Assembly: GCA_964537505.1 (NCBI GenBank)
Contig: CAZICK010000112.1
Span: 1 to 11,151, forward strand
Source of the DNA: DAINBT01 sp036732785
GTDB taxonomy: Bacteria; Planctomycetota; Phycisphaerae; Sedimentisphaerales; SM23-30
Direction: 5' to 3'
DNA length: 11,151 nt
The translations under genes and the position numbers were made by a program. This document shows positions 1 to 8,032 of the stretch, piece after piece (positions within the stretch are counted from its first letter, which is position 1; each line of letters opens with the position of its first letter). The notes beneath the pieces were generated by a model, which did not search any database, was not told the DNA's origin, and saw only the letters and a list, made by a program, of their open reading frames with translations.

Positions 1-158
1 TACAGCAGTTCTTAGCCTCGTGTTCTGTACAGATTCTTATGAGGAACCAAATATTTTTAGCCGCGTAACTTGGGTTAGAACAGGGCCTTTGAAGCCAAAA
101 TTGGCAATTTTACACGTTAGCGGTTATATAACTCCGTAATTGGTATCGCTTAGCGAAG

Positions 159-1334
159 TCAGGGTTTGAGAAACAGGTAATATAACCGACCTTCCTGATA
201 GGTTTGTCCGGCCAGTCTGCCGGCGGCGGGTCCCTGGCCCATATAGATATCACATCTGCCGGCAGCGCGAATTGCCCCCCCCGTATCCTGGTCCAAAACA
301 AAGACACGATGTGAGCGTTTAGCGATCTGAGAGTCCGTGGTCTGGTGCAGAGGAGTCAAGATGTACGCCAGGCACGCTCGTGGGAAAATCGACTTGTCGG
401 TGGCAATGGTTCTCATCGGGATTACCGGCACGTTCAGGCTGCCGCGAGGCTGGCCCTGTTCTATCCTGAAGAAGACGTACCTTGGGTTTTGCCAGGTGTA
501 CTTGTTTACCTCGTCCAGATGAGTCTTAAAGAAATCGATCATTGCCGCCAGGCTCATCTGATTTCGAGTTATTTTGCCGTCCTTGATTAGTTCTTTGTCG
601 ATACGGCAATACTCATGTCCGTTATTGGCGGCATATCCTACGGTAATCAGTTGGCCGTCGGGTGTTTTGATTTTGGCTGAGCCTTGCACATGGGCGATAT
701 ATACTTCAAACGGATTGCCTAGCCAAATAAGTTCATTACCTTTGAGCATACCTGAGCTTTCAATTTCAGCCCTGGAAGGATATTGCCTGATCTGTCCGTC
801 TGGTCCGCGTTGTCCGAGTATTGCTCCGTTAAGTCCCTTTACGAGATCGTCAGGCTGTCTGTATAACGGATATTGAAAGCGCTCCGTCCGTACCGGCGAA
901 CCATCGAAGATCGGAGTGTAGTATCCGGTGAACAATACGGTTCCCTCGTCGTCGCATCCCACCGAGATATAGACATCGAATTTGCTGCGAATGGCGGCGT
1001 TGAGCCGAGAGCCGGCCAGACCTGAATCTAACAATTCGTTAAACGCCCGCAGACTGGCTACCGCCCGGGCGTGTGTAATCTCGCCGCAGGGGAAGAACCC
1101 GTTACTCGAGGGCTTACTCAAATAATCCAGGCTGTTGGTTATAGCTTTTTTCAGATCAGTCAGGTTGCTGCAGGCCGTGGTAAAGTCGGGGATCTCGGCC
1201 GGGTTCGTTATTTTCCGCAGTGCTGTCTGGCCAGGCAGTAGCTGTCGGTCATAAATTTGTTGCGGTTTCGTCCTGCAACCGGTTGCACCAAACAGAAGCA
1301 CAATTACGATCAAAAGGGAATTTCTGCACGTCAT
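159..1334 (-). CDS. mltA: MltA-family membrane-bound lytic murein transglycosylase (lipoprotein)
   Basis: The 391-residue product matches the MltA family, which cleaves the MurNAc-GlcNAc bond of peptidoglycan and leaves 1,6-anhydroMurNAc ends. The N-terminus is a lipoprotein signal: a hydrophobic run (residues 7-16) followed by ATGC with the lipidated cysteine at residue 20, so the enzyme should be membrane-anchored outside the cytoplasm. The MltA core shows FTGYY at 135-139. The C-terminal 3D domain carries DTGGAI at 350-355 and CDIYMGQG at 361-368. By alignment from memory with E. coli MltA, D362 corresponds to catalytic Asp308 and D350 to the neighbouring Asp297, so the enzyme looks active. 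Length is close to E. coli MltA (365). The ATG at 1334 is chosen because a GGAGG (complement of 1341-1345) sits 6 nt upstream. The gene stands alone on this strand, divergent from the oxidoreductase cluster. The lipobox is slightly atypical, with Ala at -3. Its presence implies that this organism has peptidoglycan to remodel. Confidence 0.93.
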   Translation of the reverse strand: MTCRNSLLIVIVLLFGATGCRTKPQQIYDRQLLPGQTALRKITNPAEIPDFTTACSNLTDLKKAITNSLDYLSKPSSNGFFPCGEITHARAVASLRAFNELLDSGLAGSRLNAAIRSKFDVYISVGCDDEGTVLFTGYYTPIFDGSPVRTERFQYPLYRQPDDLVKGLNGAILGQRGPDGQIRQYPSRAEIESSGMLKGNELIWLGNPFEVYIAHVQGSAKIKTPDGQLITVGYAANNGHEYCRIDKELIKDGKITRNQMSLAAMIDFFKTHLDEVNKYTWQNPRYVFFRIEQGQPRGSLNVPVIPMRTIATDKSIFPRACLAYILTPLHQTTDSQIAKRSHRVFVLDQDTGGAIRAAGRCDIYMGQGPAAGRLAGQTYQEGRLYYLFLKP

Positions 1335-1431
1335 TGTTGTCCTCCAAGACTCTCAATCTCATTTGTCGGTGATAACGATAAAAAAAGCAGCGTGTCCATG
1401 TTTTCGCCGCACGTACGCCTTTCGATCTGCA

Positions 1432-1459
1432 ATAATAACCATGCCAGCCATAATGTCCA
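1432..1459 (-). promoter_or_regulatory. Candidate sigma70-type promoter for mltA
   Basis: Read on the minus strand, TGGACA (1454-1459) is followed after 16 nt by TATTAT (1432-1437), each 5 of 6 to the consensus hexamers. Transcription would start near 1425 and leave a 5' untranslated region of about 90 nt before the mltA ATG. This is inferred from hexamer match and position only. The 287-base gap at 1335-1621 holds no convincing gene. Confidence 0.4.
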
Positions 1460-1504
1460 GTTTTTTTGACTCCAAAATATTGTTTTCGATGCAACAAAAA
1501 GAAG

Positions 1505-1557
1505 TTGATGGTCATTAGAAAAGGTGGTATCCTCCTTAACTGATTGTGATCTATAAT
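1505..1557 (+). promoter_or_regulatory. Candidate promoter(s) for the plus-strand oxidoreductase cluster
   Basis: Two overlapping possibilities are visible. TTGATG (1505-1510), 17 nt, TATCCT (1528-1533) has correct spacing but only 4 of 6 matches in each hexamer. A perfect TATAAT (1552-1557) sits 65 nt before the ATG but lacks a recognisable -35. Either would drive the gene at 1622. The region is AT-rich and divergent from the mltA promoter candidate, so a shared regulator could act here, although no clear operator palindrome was seen. Confidence 0.3.
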
Positions 1558-1621
1558 GTATGCTCGATCAAGCAGAAAAGCAGTTTAATTGTAAGTCTTT
1601 ATATAGGAGAAGGTTGCGGCC

Positions 1622-2923
1622 ATGAAAAGTAAAAATATTAATCGACGTCAGTTTGTCAGGAAAACAGTCGGCACGGCTGTTGGTCTGGTGGGTTTGCCAT
1701 ATCTTGTTCCTTCGTCGGTTTTTGGTAAGTCCGGGGTTATATCTCCCAGTAATCGCATTGTTATGGGCGCCATCGGCGTCGGCTCAATGGGCCAAGGCGA
1801 TCTGCAGGAATTTGTGCACAATAATGAAGTCCAGACGGTGGCTGTTTGCGACGTTTACAGAGGACATCGTGAACAGGCCAAGGCAATAGTGGATAAAAAA
1901 TATGGTAATGGAGATTGTAAAACTTATCTGGATTTCCGCGAGCTTCTCGGCCGGGGCGATCTGGACGCGGTCCAATTGGCCCTTCCAGATCAGTGGCACG
2001 GGATCATAGCCGTCGCTGCCGCCCGGGCGGGACTCGACATTTTCGGTCAAAAGCCGTTGGCTCGAACCATCCATGAGAGCCGAGCCATTGTGGAAGCGGT
2101 AAAACGTTATAATTGTGTCTGGCAGACCGGTAGTCAGCAGCGTTCTGATGATATATTCCATCATTCCTGTGAGCTGGTCCGCAATGGCAGAATCGGCAAA
2201 GTGCGTCGAGTTGAGGTCGGACTGCCGGATGGCCATGCGTCCAGTGAGACGAAAGGCGTCATGCCCATTCCTGATGGTTTGGACTGGGATTTTTGGCTTG
2301 GTCCGGCGCCCAAAGTACCGTATCGAGGAGTCTGCCACTGGGACTGGCGATGGATTATGGACTATTCCGGCGGTCAGCTCACCGATTGGGCGGGTCATCA
2401 CATCGACATTGCCAAATGGGGTTTGGGACTCGAGCGCAGCGGACCGGTCGAAATAGAAGGTGTAGGCCAATATCCGCAAGAGGGTATCTTCAACGCCCCC
2501 TACGCATACAAGTTCACCTGTAAATATGCCGACGGTCTGGAAATGATCGTCGCTAACGACTCTCAACAGCCAAAAGGAGGAGGCGCTACGTGGTACGGCG
2601 AAAAAGGATGGATTAATGTCGATCGGAGTGGTATCAAAGCCGAACCGGAAAGCGTTATACATGAGATCATCGGTCCCAACGAGATCAGACTCTATAAGAG
2701 CCGCGACCATAAGCAAAACTTTCTCGACTGTATCAAGACCCGCCAGGAGACGGTGGCCCCGGCGGAAATAGCCCATCGGTCCATTAGTGTCGCGTTGTTG
2801 GGCGAAATCGCCATGCTTACCGGTCGCAAGCTCAAATGGGATCCCGAAAAAGAACAGTTTATTAATGACCCCGGAGCTAACCGGATGCTCTCCCGACCCA
2901 TGCGCAGCCCATGGCACTTATAA
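1622..2923 (+). CDS. Tat-exported Gfo/Idh/MocA-family oxidoreductase
   Basis: The 433-residue product is a nucleotide-dependent sugar or polyol oxidoreductase of the Gfo/Idh/MocA family. Residues 8-35 form a twin-arginine signal (RRQFVRK at 8-14, then a hydrophobic stretch), so it is expected to fold with its cofactor and be exported. The Rossmann fold starts at about 46 with the nucleotide-binding GVGSMG (52-57). The usual EKP motif appears as QKP (143-145), keeping the lysine but losing the glutamate. QTGSQQR (168-174) and GHHID (258-262) hold the conserved substrate-side His/Asp positions. The C-terminus (NDPGAN, then RPMRSPW) is the tail typical of planctomycete members. Bound NAD(P) is inferred from the family; the substrate cannot be read from sequence. 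The start has AGGAGAAGG (1605-1613) 8 nt upstream. The ThuA-HEAT gene begins 51 nt downstream with no terminator between, so co-transcription is likely. Confidence 0.92.
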   Translation: MKSKNINRRQFVRKTVGTAVGLVGLPYLVPSSVFGKSGVISPSNRIVMGAIGVGSMGQGDLQEFVHNNEVQTVAVCDVYRGHREQAKAIVDKKYGNGDCKTYLDFRELLGRGDLDAVQLALPDQWHGIIAVAAARAGLDIFGQKPLARTIHESRAIVEAVKRYNCVWQTGSQQRSDDIFHHSCELVRNGRIGKVRRVEVGLPDGHASSETKGVMPIPDGLDWDFWLGPAPKVPYRGVCHWDWRWIMDYSGGQLTDWAGHHIDIAKWGLGLERSGPVEIEGVGQYPQEGIFNAPYAYKFTCKYADGLEMIVANDSQQPKGGGATWYGEKGWINVDRSGIKAEPESVIHEIIGPNEIRLYKSRDHKQNFLDCIKTRQETVAPAEIAHRSISVALLGEIAMLTGRKLKWDPEKEQFINDPGANRMLSRPMRSPWHL

Positions 2924-2974
2924 CCATGTTTATAACAGAACAATATACCAGTAAAACCAAGAAAGAGAAAAACA

Positions 2975-5900
2975 ATGAAACGAAAATCAAAAATCATCCA
3001 TATCATACTGATTGTCACATGGTGTCTTTTTTTGATCCCGAACCATTCCCATGCGGCTTCAGCGGTTTCACAGGACGAGTTAAAGAAAATAGCTGATGCG
3101 TCGCCGGCAAAAGCAACCGCTGTGCCCGCTGGTCCGCGTAAACTGCTGGTTTTCGATTTGTGTAATGGTTTCCGGCACAGTTCGATTCCCTATTGGGATG
3201 AGGCATTGACGATCATGGGTCGCAAAACCGGGGCGTATGAAGTCACGATCAGTAATGATATGTCTGTGTTCAAGCCGGAAAGCCTTAACAAGTTCGATGC
3301 CGTCTGTCTGAATAATACCACCGGGTTGAAGTTTGACGCCGAAATGCGTGAGAGCCTGATGGCTTTCATCAAAGGAGGAAAAGGTATCGCGGGCATTCAT
3401 GCCGCCACGGACAATTTCTACGATTGGCCGGAGGCCGCTGAGATGTTCGGCGGACAGTTTTCTGGTCATCCGTGGACCGCCGATGGGACCTGGGCGATTA
3501 AGATCGACGATCCAAAACACACGCTTATGGCGGCTTTTGATGGTAAAGGTTTCAAGATTAATGACGAGATTTACCGTACCGCCCCTCCCCTCTACTCACG
3601 CAGCAAGCAGCGGGTTCTGATGAGCCTGGACATGTCGGATAATGTTACCGCAAATGTCTCAGGCGTCACACCTGATGATGCCGATACAGGTATCAGTTGG
3701 GTCAAGAGCTACGGTAAAGGCCGGTTGTTCTACTGTTCGCTGGGTCATAATCATCAGATCACCTGGACCTCGCCGGTTCTGCAGCACGTCCTGGATGGTA
3801 TCCAGTTTGTGCTGGGCGATTTGCCCTGTGATACTACCGCATCGGTCATGTCGGACCTTCCTGAATTGCTGTCAAAGGTTGCCGCTTATGACTACGGTCA
3901 GAGCCGCAAACCGCTTAGCGAGCTATCCGACATTATACGTAACGGGCAGGGTTCACCTGAACTGCTGAGCAAAATTGAAAACGAGTTTGTCTCGCTCCTT
4001 CAATCGGATACCACCCCGGCCGGCAAGGGGTTTATCTGTCGGGAATTGAGTATCATTGGCACCGGTCGGTCTGTTCCTGTTTTGGTCGGGATGCTGACCG
4101 AGCCTGCAACATCCGATATGGCGTGTTACGCCCTGGAACGCATTCCGGATTCCGCTGTCGATGAGTCACTGCGGGCAACCCTGCCGAAATCGACCGGCAA
4201 GGAAAGAATAGGAATAATTAATGCGTTGGGTATGCGCGGCGATCGCAAATCGGTTGCTGTCCTGAAAGATATGATCGACAGTTCCGAGACGACGACGGCC
4301 GCTGCCGTGGTCAGTGCTTTGGGTCGGATCGCGGGTCCGCAGGCCGCCGCGGCGCTGGCCCAGGCCAAAAGCAAAACTACCGGTCAGTTACAACTGCTGG
4401 TTTTGAACGCTTATCTGCAGTGCGCCGATGAGATGGTAAAGAACGGCAACCAGGAAGAGGCATTGAAGATATATCGTGAAATTTATGGATCGGACGCTGC
4501 GGAGAACATACGTATCGCGGCACTGAGAGGTATGGTAGCCACACAAGAAAACAGAGCCGGCGGAATTATCGTGCGTACCCTCAAGCAAGATAATCAGGCA
4601 ATGCAGACGGCAGCGGTTAAACTTTTGCGTGAAGTGCCTGGAGAAAAAACACAATTGTTAGAAAACGTTGCCGCGGAACTGCCGAACCTTTCGGTTGCGG
4701 TTCAGGTTCAGTTGCTGGCGGCGCTGGCCGAGGCCGGCAACCTGGTCGCGCTGCCTGCGGTTGTTTGGGCGACTAAAAGTACCGATGAGGCTGTTCGTGT
4801 GGCTGCTTTGACAGCATTGGCGAAACTGCCGGACAGTTCGAACGTTGGTTTGCTGACGCAGGCAGCGGTAAAGTCAACCGGCGACGAACAAAAAGCCGCC
4901 CGTGCCAGTCTTTATGATATGCCAGGCTCGGAGATCGACGAAACGATCATATCAGCTATTGCACAGGCCGATTCGAAAGCTAAAGCTGAATTGGTTCGCA
5001 GTATCAGCCAGCGTAACATGTATTCGGGTATGGCTACTTTGTTGAAAACCGCGCAAGATACGGATAGTAACGTTCGGATGGAATCGTTCAGGGCTTTGAA
5101 AACCGTTGCCAAGGCCGAAGACTTGCCGGCATTAGTTAACCTTTTGGTACAGGCTCAAAACGATAGTGACCGAACAGAGGCCGAGAGAACTATAATTGTT
5201 GTTGTCGATCGGATTTCTGAGCAGTCCCAACGGAACGAGGCGATATTGGCTGTGCTGCCCTCTGTTGAAGATGACGCCTCACGGGCTTCTTTACTGAACG
5301 TGCTTGGTAAAATAGCTGATGACAGTGCCCTTCCATCGCTTCGCAATGCTCTAAGGGAAAAAGGCGACAAGGTGCGTGATGCCGCTGTTCGCGCCTTGTC
5401 CGAATGGCCCAATTCCAAGCCGATAGCCGATATGCTGGCCATAGCGAAGACGTCCGACAATAAGACACATCGGGTTCTTGCTCTTCGCGGTTACGTCCGC
5501 ATGATCGGACTTGGCAGCCGCCCAACCAAGGAAATGCTGAATATGTATGATATGGCCATGAAGATATCCTCGGATGTAAGCGAAAAGAAGACGGTATTTT
5601 CAGGCCTGGCGAAGGTGAAAAGACTGGCAGCGATGGAGATGGCGGTAGCGTATCTGGATGACAAGGAATTGCAGGATGAGGCAGCCCTTGCCGTGGCTGG
5701 AATCGCTCAGGCTGTTTGCGGCAGCTATCCCGAAGAAAGCAAGGACGCGTTAGAAAAGGTGCTTAAGATTTCGCAAAATGAGGCGCTGCGTAAGCAGGCT
5801 ATGGAAACGCTAAGCTGTATCGAACAATTGCGGTCGGACGACAACCTGATCGCCTGGGAGGTTTCCGGCCCGTATGGTAAAGTCAGCCCGAGAGAACTTT

Positions 5901-6319
5901 TCGATATGGTTTTTGCCCCGGAGGAATCTGACGCCAAGGATGTGGTCTGGGAGATCATGCCCGTCTTGACCAATAAAAACCAAGCGTGGCTTCTTGATCT
6001 GAGCAAACTGTTCAGAAAAGATAATTGTGCAGCCTATCTGCGTAACAAAGTGTGGTCCGACAAAAACCAAAATGTTCGACTGGAACTGGGTAGTGATGAC
6101 GGTGTTAAGGCCTGGCTGAACGGCCAATTGGTCCATTCCAATAACGCTAACCGAGGAGTCACACTGGGGGCGGATAAGGTCGAGGTGACCTTGAAAAAAG
6201 GCTGGAATACTCTTATGCTCAAGATTACCAATGGTAGCGGTGAATGGGGTGCTTGTGCCCGCATCCGCGCGCTGGACGGCGGCAAAATCGAGGGTTTGCG
6301 GGCAGCCGTGGACGAGTAG
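2975..6319 (+). CDS. Secreted ThuA-like domain / HEAT-repeat protein with C-terminal beta-sandwich-like domain
   Basis: The 1114-residue product has a Sec-type signal peptide (residues 1 to about 27-30; basic start, hydrophobic core, HSHA/ASA cleavage region). Residues about 56-283 form a ThuA-like domain (glutamine-amidotransferase-like fold), with GIHAATD (140-146), NDEIY (196-200) and YGKGRLFYCSLGH (246-258). Residues about 290-940 are alanine/leucine-rich helical repeats of HEAT type, a likely protein-interaction solenoid. From about 950, and clearest at 1033-1114 (GSDDGVKAWLNG, then KKGWNTLMLKI), lies a beta-rich segment like those attached to planctomycete secreted carbohydrate enzymes, possibly sugar-binding (inference). 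ThuA in rhizobia acts with the oxidoreductase ThuB in disaccharide use through 3-keto derivatives. No CxxCH heme site is present, unlike many planctomycete HEAT proteins. The ATG at 2975 has only a weak purine-rich GAAAGAG upstream but is followed directly by a good signal peptide. The exact reaction is unknown. Confidence 0.88.
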   Translation: MKRKSKIIHIILIVTWCLFLIPNHSHAASAVSQDELKKIADASPAKATAVPAGPRKLLVFDLCNGFRHSSIPYWDEALTIMGRKTGAYEVTISNDMSVFKPESLNKFDAVCLNNTTGLKFDAEMRESLMAFIKGGKGIAGIHAATDNFYDWPEAAEMFGGQFSGHPWTADGTWAIKIDDPKHTLMAAFDGKGFKINDEIYRTAPPLYSRSKQRVLMSLDMSDNVTANVSGVTPDDADTGISWVKSYGKGRLFYCSLGHNHQITWTSPVLQHVLDGIQFVLGDLPCDTTASVMSDLPELLSKVAAYDYGQSRKPLSELSDIIRNGQGSPELLSKIENEFVSLLQSDTTPAGKGFICRELSIIGTGRSVPVLVGMLTEPATSDMACYALERIPDSAVDESLRATLPKSTGKERIGIINALGMRGDRKSVAVLKDMIDSSETTTAAAVVSALGRIAGPQAAAALAQAKSKTTGQLQLLVLNAYLQCADEMVKNGNQEEALKIYREIYGSDAAENIRIAALRGMVATQENRAGGIIVRTLKQDNQAMQTAAVKLLREVPGEKTQLLENVAAELPNLSVAVQVQLLAALAEAGNLVALPAVVWATKSTDEAVRVAALTALAKLPDSSNVGLLTQAAVKSTGDEQKAARASLYDMPGSEIDETIISAIAQADSKAKAELVRSISQRNMYSGMATLLKTAQDTDSNVRMESFRALKTVAKAEDLPALVNLLVQAQNDSDRTEAERTIIVVVDRISEQSQRNEAILAVLPSVEDDASRASLLNVLGKIADDSALPSLRNALREKGDKVRDAAVRALSEWPNSKPIADMLAIAKTSDNKTHRVLALRGYVRMIGLGSRPTKEMLNMYDMAMKISSDVSEKKTVFSGLAKVKRLAAMEMAVAYLDDKELQDEAALAVAGIAQAVCGSYPEESKDALEKVLKISQNEALRKQAMETLSCIEQLRSDDNLIAWEVSGPYGKVSPRELFDMVFAPEESDAKDVVWEIMPVLTNKNQAWLLDLSKLFRKDNCAAYLRNKVWSDKNQNVRLELGSDDGVKAWLNGQLVHSNNANRGVTLGADKVEVTLKKGWNTLMLKITNGSGEWGACARIRALDGGKIEGLRAAVDE

Positions 6320-6381
6320 GGAACCTCATGCCCCGGGCGTGCCGGTAGTTTCTTTGAGCATAAGTAAGCCTAAATGCCCGC

Positions 6382-6410
6382 TTGACCGTGTGTCTCTACG
6401 ATGTTATGAC
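6382..6410 (+). promoter_or_regulatory. Candidate sigma70-type promoter before the second oxidoreductase
   Basis: TTGACC (6382-6387, 5 of 6) is followed after exactly 17 nt by TATGAC (6405-6410, 4 of 6). It lies within the 148-base gap after the ThuA-HEAT gene and about 58 nt before the ATG at 6468. It would let the second oxidoreductase and the cytochrome be transcribed apart from the first two genes. No clear terminator separates the two pairs, so read-through is also possible. Confidence 0.45.
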
Positions 6411-6467
6411 GCGTAGCTGCTGGATTACGTAAATTTTTCTACTCTACTTAAGGAACTGGATGAGATT

Positions 6468-7964
6468 ATGGTTAATAACAGCGAAAACAATAAAGAATCG
6501 GCGAAGGGTGTAAACAGACGTACTTTTCTGCATTCCACCGCGGTGGCGGGTGCGGGACTGGTGCTTTCGCCAATGGTTGGAGCCCAGACAAGTAATGGCA
6601 AAACGGACGATGTCGTAAATGTCGCCCTGATCGGTGCCGGCGCTCAGGGGCAAACCTTGTTAGACGCTTGTATAAACAGGAATAACATACCAAACGTTCG
6701 CTTCAAGGCGGTTTGCGATATTTGGGATTACAACCGGGAATATGTCTCCCGCAAGTTGAATGCATATAAGAAACGCGGCCACGAGGGCACCGCTTATGTG
6801 GACTACCGGGAGATGCTCGATAAGGAAAAAGATCTCGATGCTGTCATTGTCGCCACGCCGGATTTTTGGCACGCTGAGCATACCGTTGCTTGTCTTGAAG
6901 CCGGTCTGCACGTTTATTGCGAAAAAGAGATGTCCAATACGCTCGCCGGCGCCAAGCGTATGGTGGAAGCTGCCAGGCGTACCGGCAAGCTGCTTCAAAT
7001 AGGCCACCAGCGGCGCAGCAACCCGCGTTATATATACTGTTATGAAAAACTGATCAAAGACGCGAAAATCCTTGGGCACATTACCACCATCAATGGACAG
7101 TGGAACCGTAGAAAAGCGGCGTGCGAAGATTTTGGCTGGCCGGATGGCGAAGGTATTGACCAGGCGACGCTTGAAAAATATGGCTTTAATTCGATGGAGC
7201 AGTTCAGGAACTGGCGGTGGTACAAAGGACTTGGCGGCGGCCCGGTCATCGATCTGGGTTCGCACCAGATAGATATCTACAGTTGGTTCCTTGATGCGTT
7301 CCCAAAATCGGTAACGGCCAGCGGAGGCATCGACTACTGGAAGGATCACCAGTGGTATGACAATGTGATGGCGATTTATGAGTTCGAGACAGAACAAGGG
7401 ACAGTACGTGCCTTTTACCAAACTCTGACGACCAACAGCAGCGGCGGTTATTTCGAATCGTTCATGGGCGATGAAGGGACGTTGGTAATCTCGGAAGCCT
7501 CCGGGCGGGGTAGTTGTTACCGCGAACAGGGTAGCGAATCGAACAGCACCGATGAGTCTGAGAAAAAAGAAGATCCGTGGGGCAAGTGGATCAAAAATGG
7601 TTACTTATGGCGAGAGTGCCAGCTTAAAGGGCATCTGGATTGTATAGATGGACACAAAAAAGAATATGAGCAGGGTTTGGCCGAATGCATGGAAGACTGC
7701 GGATGCAAGCCGAATCCCGCTAAAGGTGCCGTGTTGGACGTACGTGAAAGCGTTCCAGCAGAGATGTATGAGTTGCCGATACGCATGGACAAGGCGTACC
7801 ATCAGCCGCACCTGGAGAACTTTTTCGACGCGGTTTGTGGCAAGGCCAAACTGAACTGCCCGGCCGAGATCGGTTACGAAACGGCGGTAATGGTGCTGAA
7901 GGTCAACGAAGCGGTGGAAGCAGGCCGCCGGCTCGATTTCAAACCGGAAGAATTTAAGGTGTAA
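6468..7964 (+). CDS. Tat-exported Gfo/Idh/MocA-family oxidoreductase with cysteine-rich insertion
   Basis: The 498-residue product is a second Gfo/Idh/MocA oxidoreductase, only distantly related to the one at 1622. A twin-arginine signal (NRRTFLHS at 16-23, then a hydrophobic run to about 40) predicts export. The nucleotide-binding motif is GAGAQG (56-61). The EKP position reads CEKEM (151-155), keeping Glu-Lys but with Glu in place of Pro. QIGHQRR (177-183) and GSHQID (264-269) supply the conserved His/Asp site. Compared with the usual 350-450 residues it is long, mainly because residues about 343-425 form an insertion that is first polar (Ser/Glu/Lys) and then Cys-rich (C350, C384, C392, C407, C411, C413). 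The start is ATG 6468 with GGATGAG (6458-6464) close upstream; a stronger AAGGA (6450-6454) is 13 nt away. The cytochrome gene follows after 68 nt without a terminator. Substrate unknown. Confidence 0.91.
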   Translation: MVNNSENNKESAKGVNRRTFLHSTAVAGAGLVLSPMVGAQTSNGKTDDVVNVALIGAGAQGQTLLDACINRNNIPNVRFKAVCDIWDYNREYVSRKLNAYKKRGHEGTAYVDYREMLDKEKDLDAVIVATPDFWHAEHTVACLEAGLHVYCEKEMSNTLAGAKRMVEAARRTGKLLQIGHQRRSNPRYIYCYEKLIKDAKILGHITTINGQWNRRKAACEDFGWPDGEGIDQATLEKYGFNSMEQFRNWRWYKGLGGGPVIDLGSHQIDIYSWFLDAFPKSVTASGGIDYWKDHQWYDNVMAIYEFETEQGTVRAFYQTLTTNSSGGYFESFMGDEGTLVISEASGRGSCYREQGSESNSTDESEKKEDPWGKWIKNGYLWRECQLKGHLDCIDGHKKEYEQGLAECMEDCGCKPNPAKGAVLDVRESVPAEMYELPIRMDKAYHQPHLENFFDAVCGKAKLNCPAEIGYETAVMVLKVNEAVEAGRRLDFKPEEFKV

Positions 7965-8016
7965 GAAACACGTGGCTTAACAATACGATTTGCTACACAG
8001 TTTAGTTATTGGTGAC

Positions 8017-8020
8017 GGAG
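8017..8020 (+). promoter_or_regulatory. Ribosome binding site favouring the ATG at 8033
   Basis: GGAG at 8017-8020 lies 12 nt before ATG 8033. In-frame TTG (8009) and GTG (8012) also exist, but they lack a purine-rich site and would add eight residues before the signal peptide. The ATG at 8033 gives a compact, well-formed signal peptide, so it is preferred. The spacing is a little long. Confidence 0.4.
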
Positions 8021-8032
8021 ATATACAGGTTA

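Noticed and set aside
94..105. GCCAA / TTGGC palindrome downstream of mltA as its terminator
   Set aside because: The stem is 5 bp with a 2-nt loop, and no T-run follows on the minus strand.
1249..1515. 88-residue minus-strand frame covering the mltA start and upstream gap
   Set aside because: It overlaps the well-supported mltA start in another frame and has no recognisable domain.
1784..2917. 377-residue minus-strand open frame
   Set aside because: It lies wholly antisense to the oxidoreductase at 1622, whose Tat signal and family motifs are clear; the antisense product shows no recognisable domain.
6327..6355. CATGC / GCGTG hairpin after the ThuA-HEAT gene, considered as a terminator
   Set aside because: Only a 5-bp stem with a wobble, and the T-rich stretch starts several bases later.
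6660..7421. 253-residue minus-strand open frame
   Set aside because: Antisense shadow of the second oxidoreductase, with no recognisable motifs.
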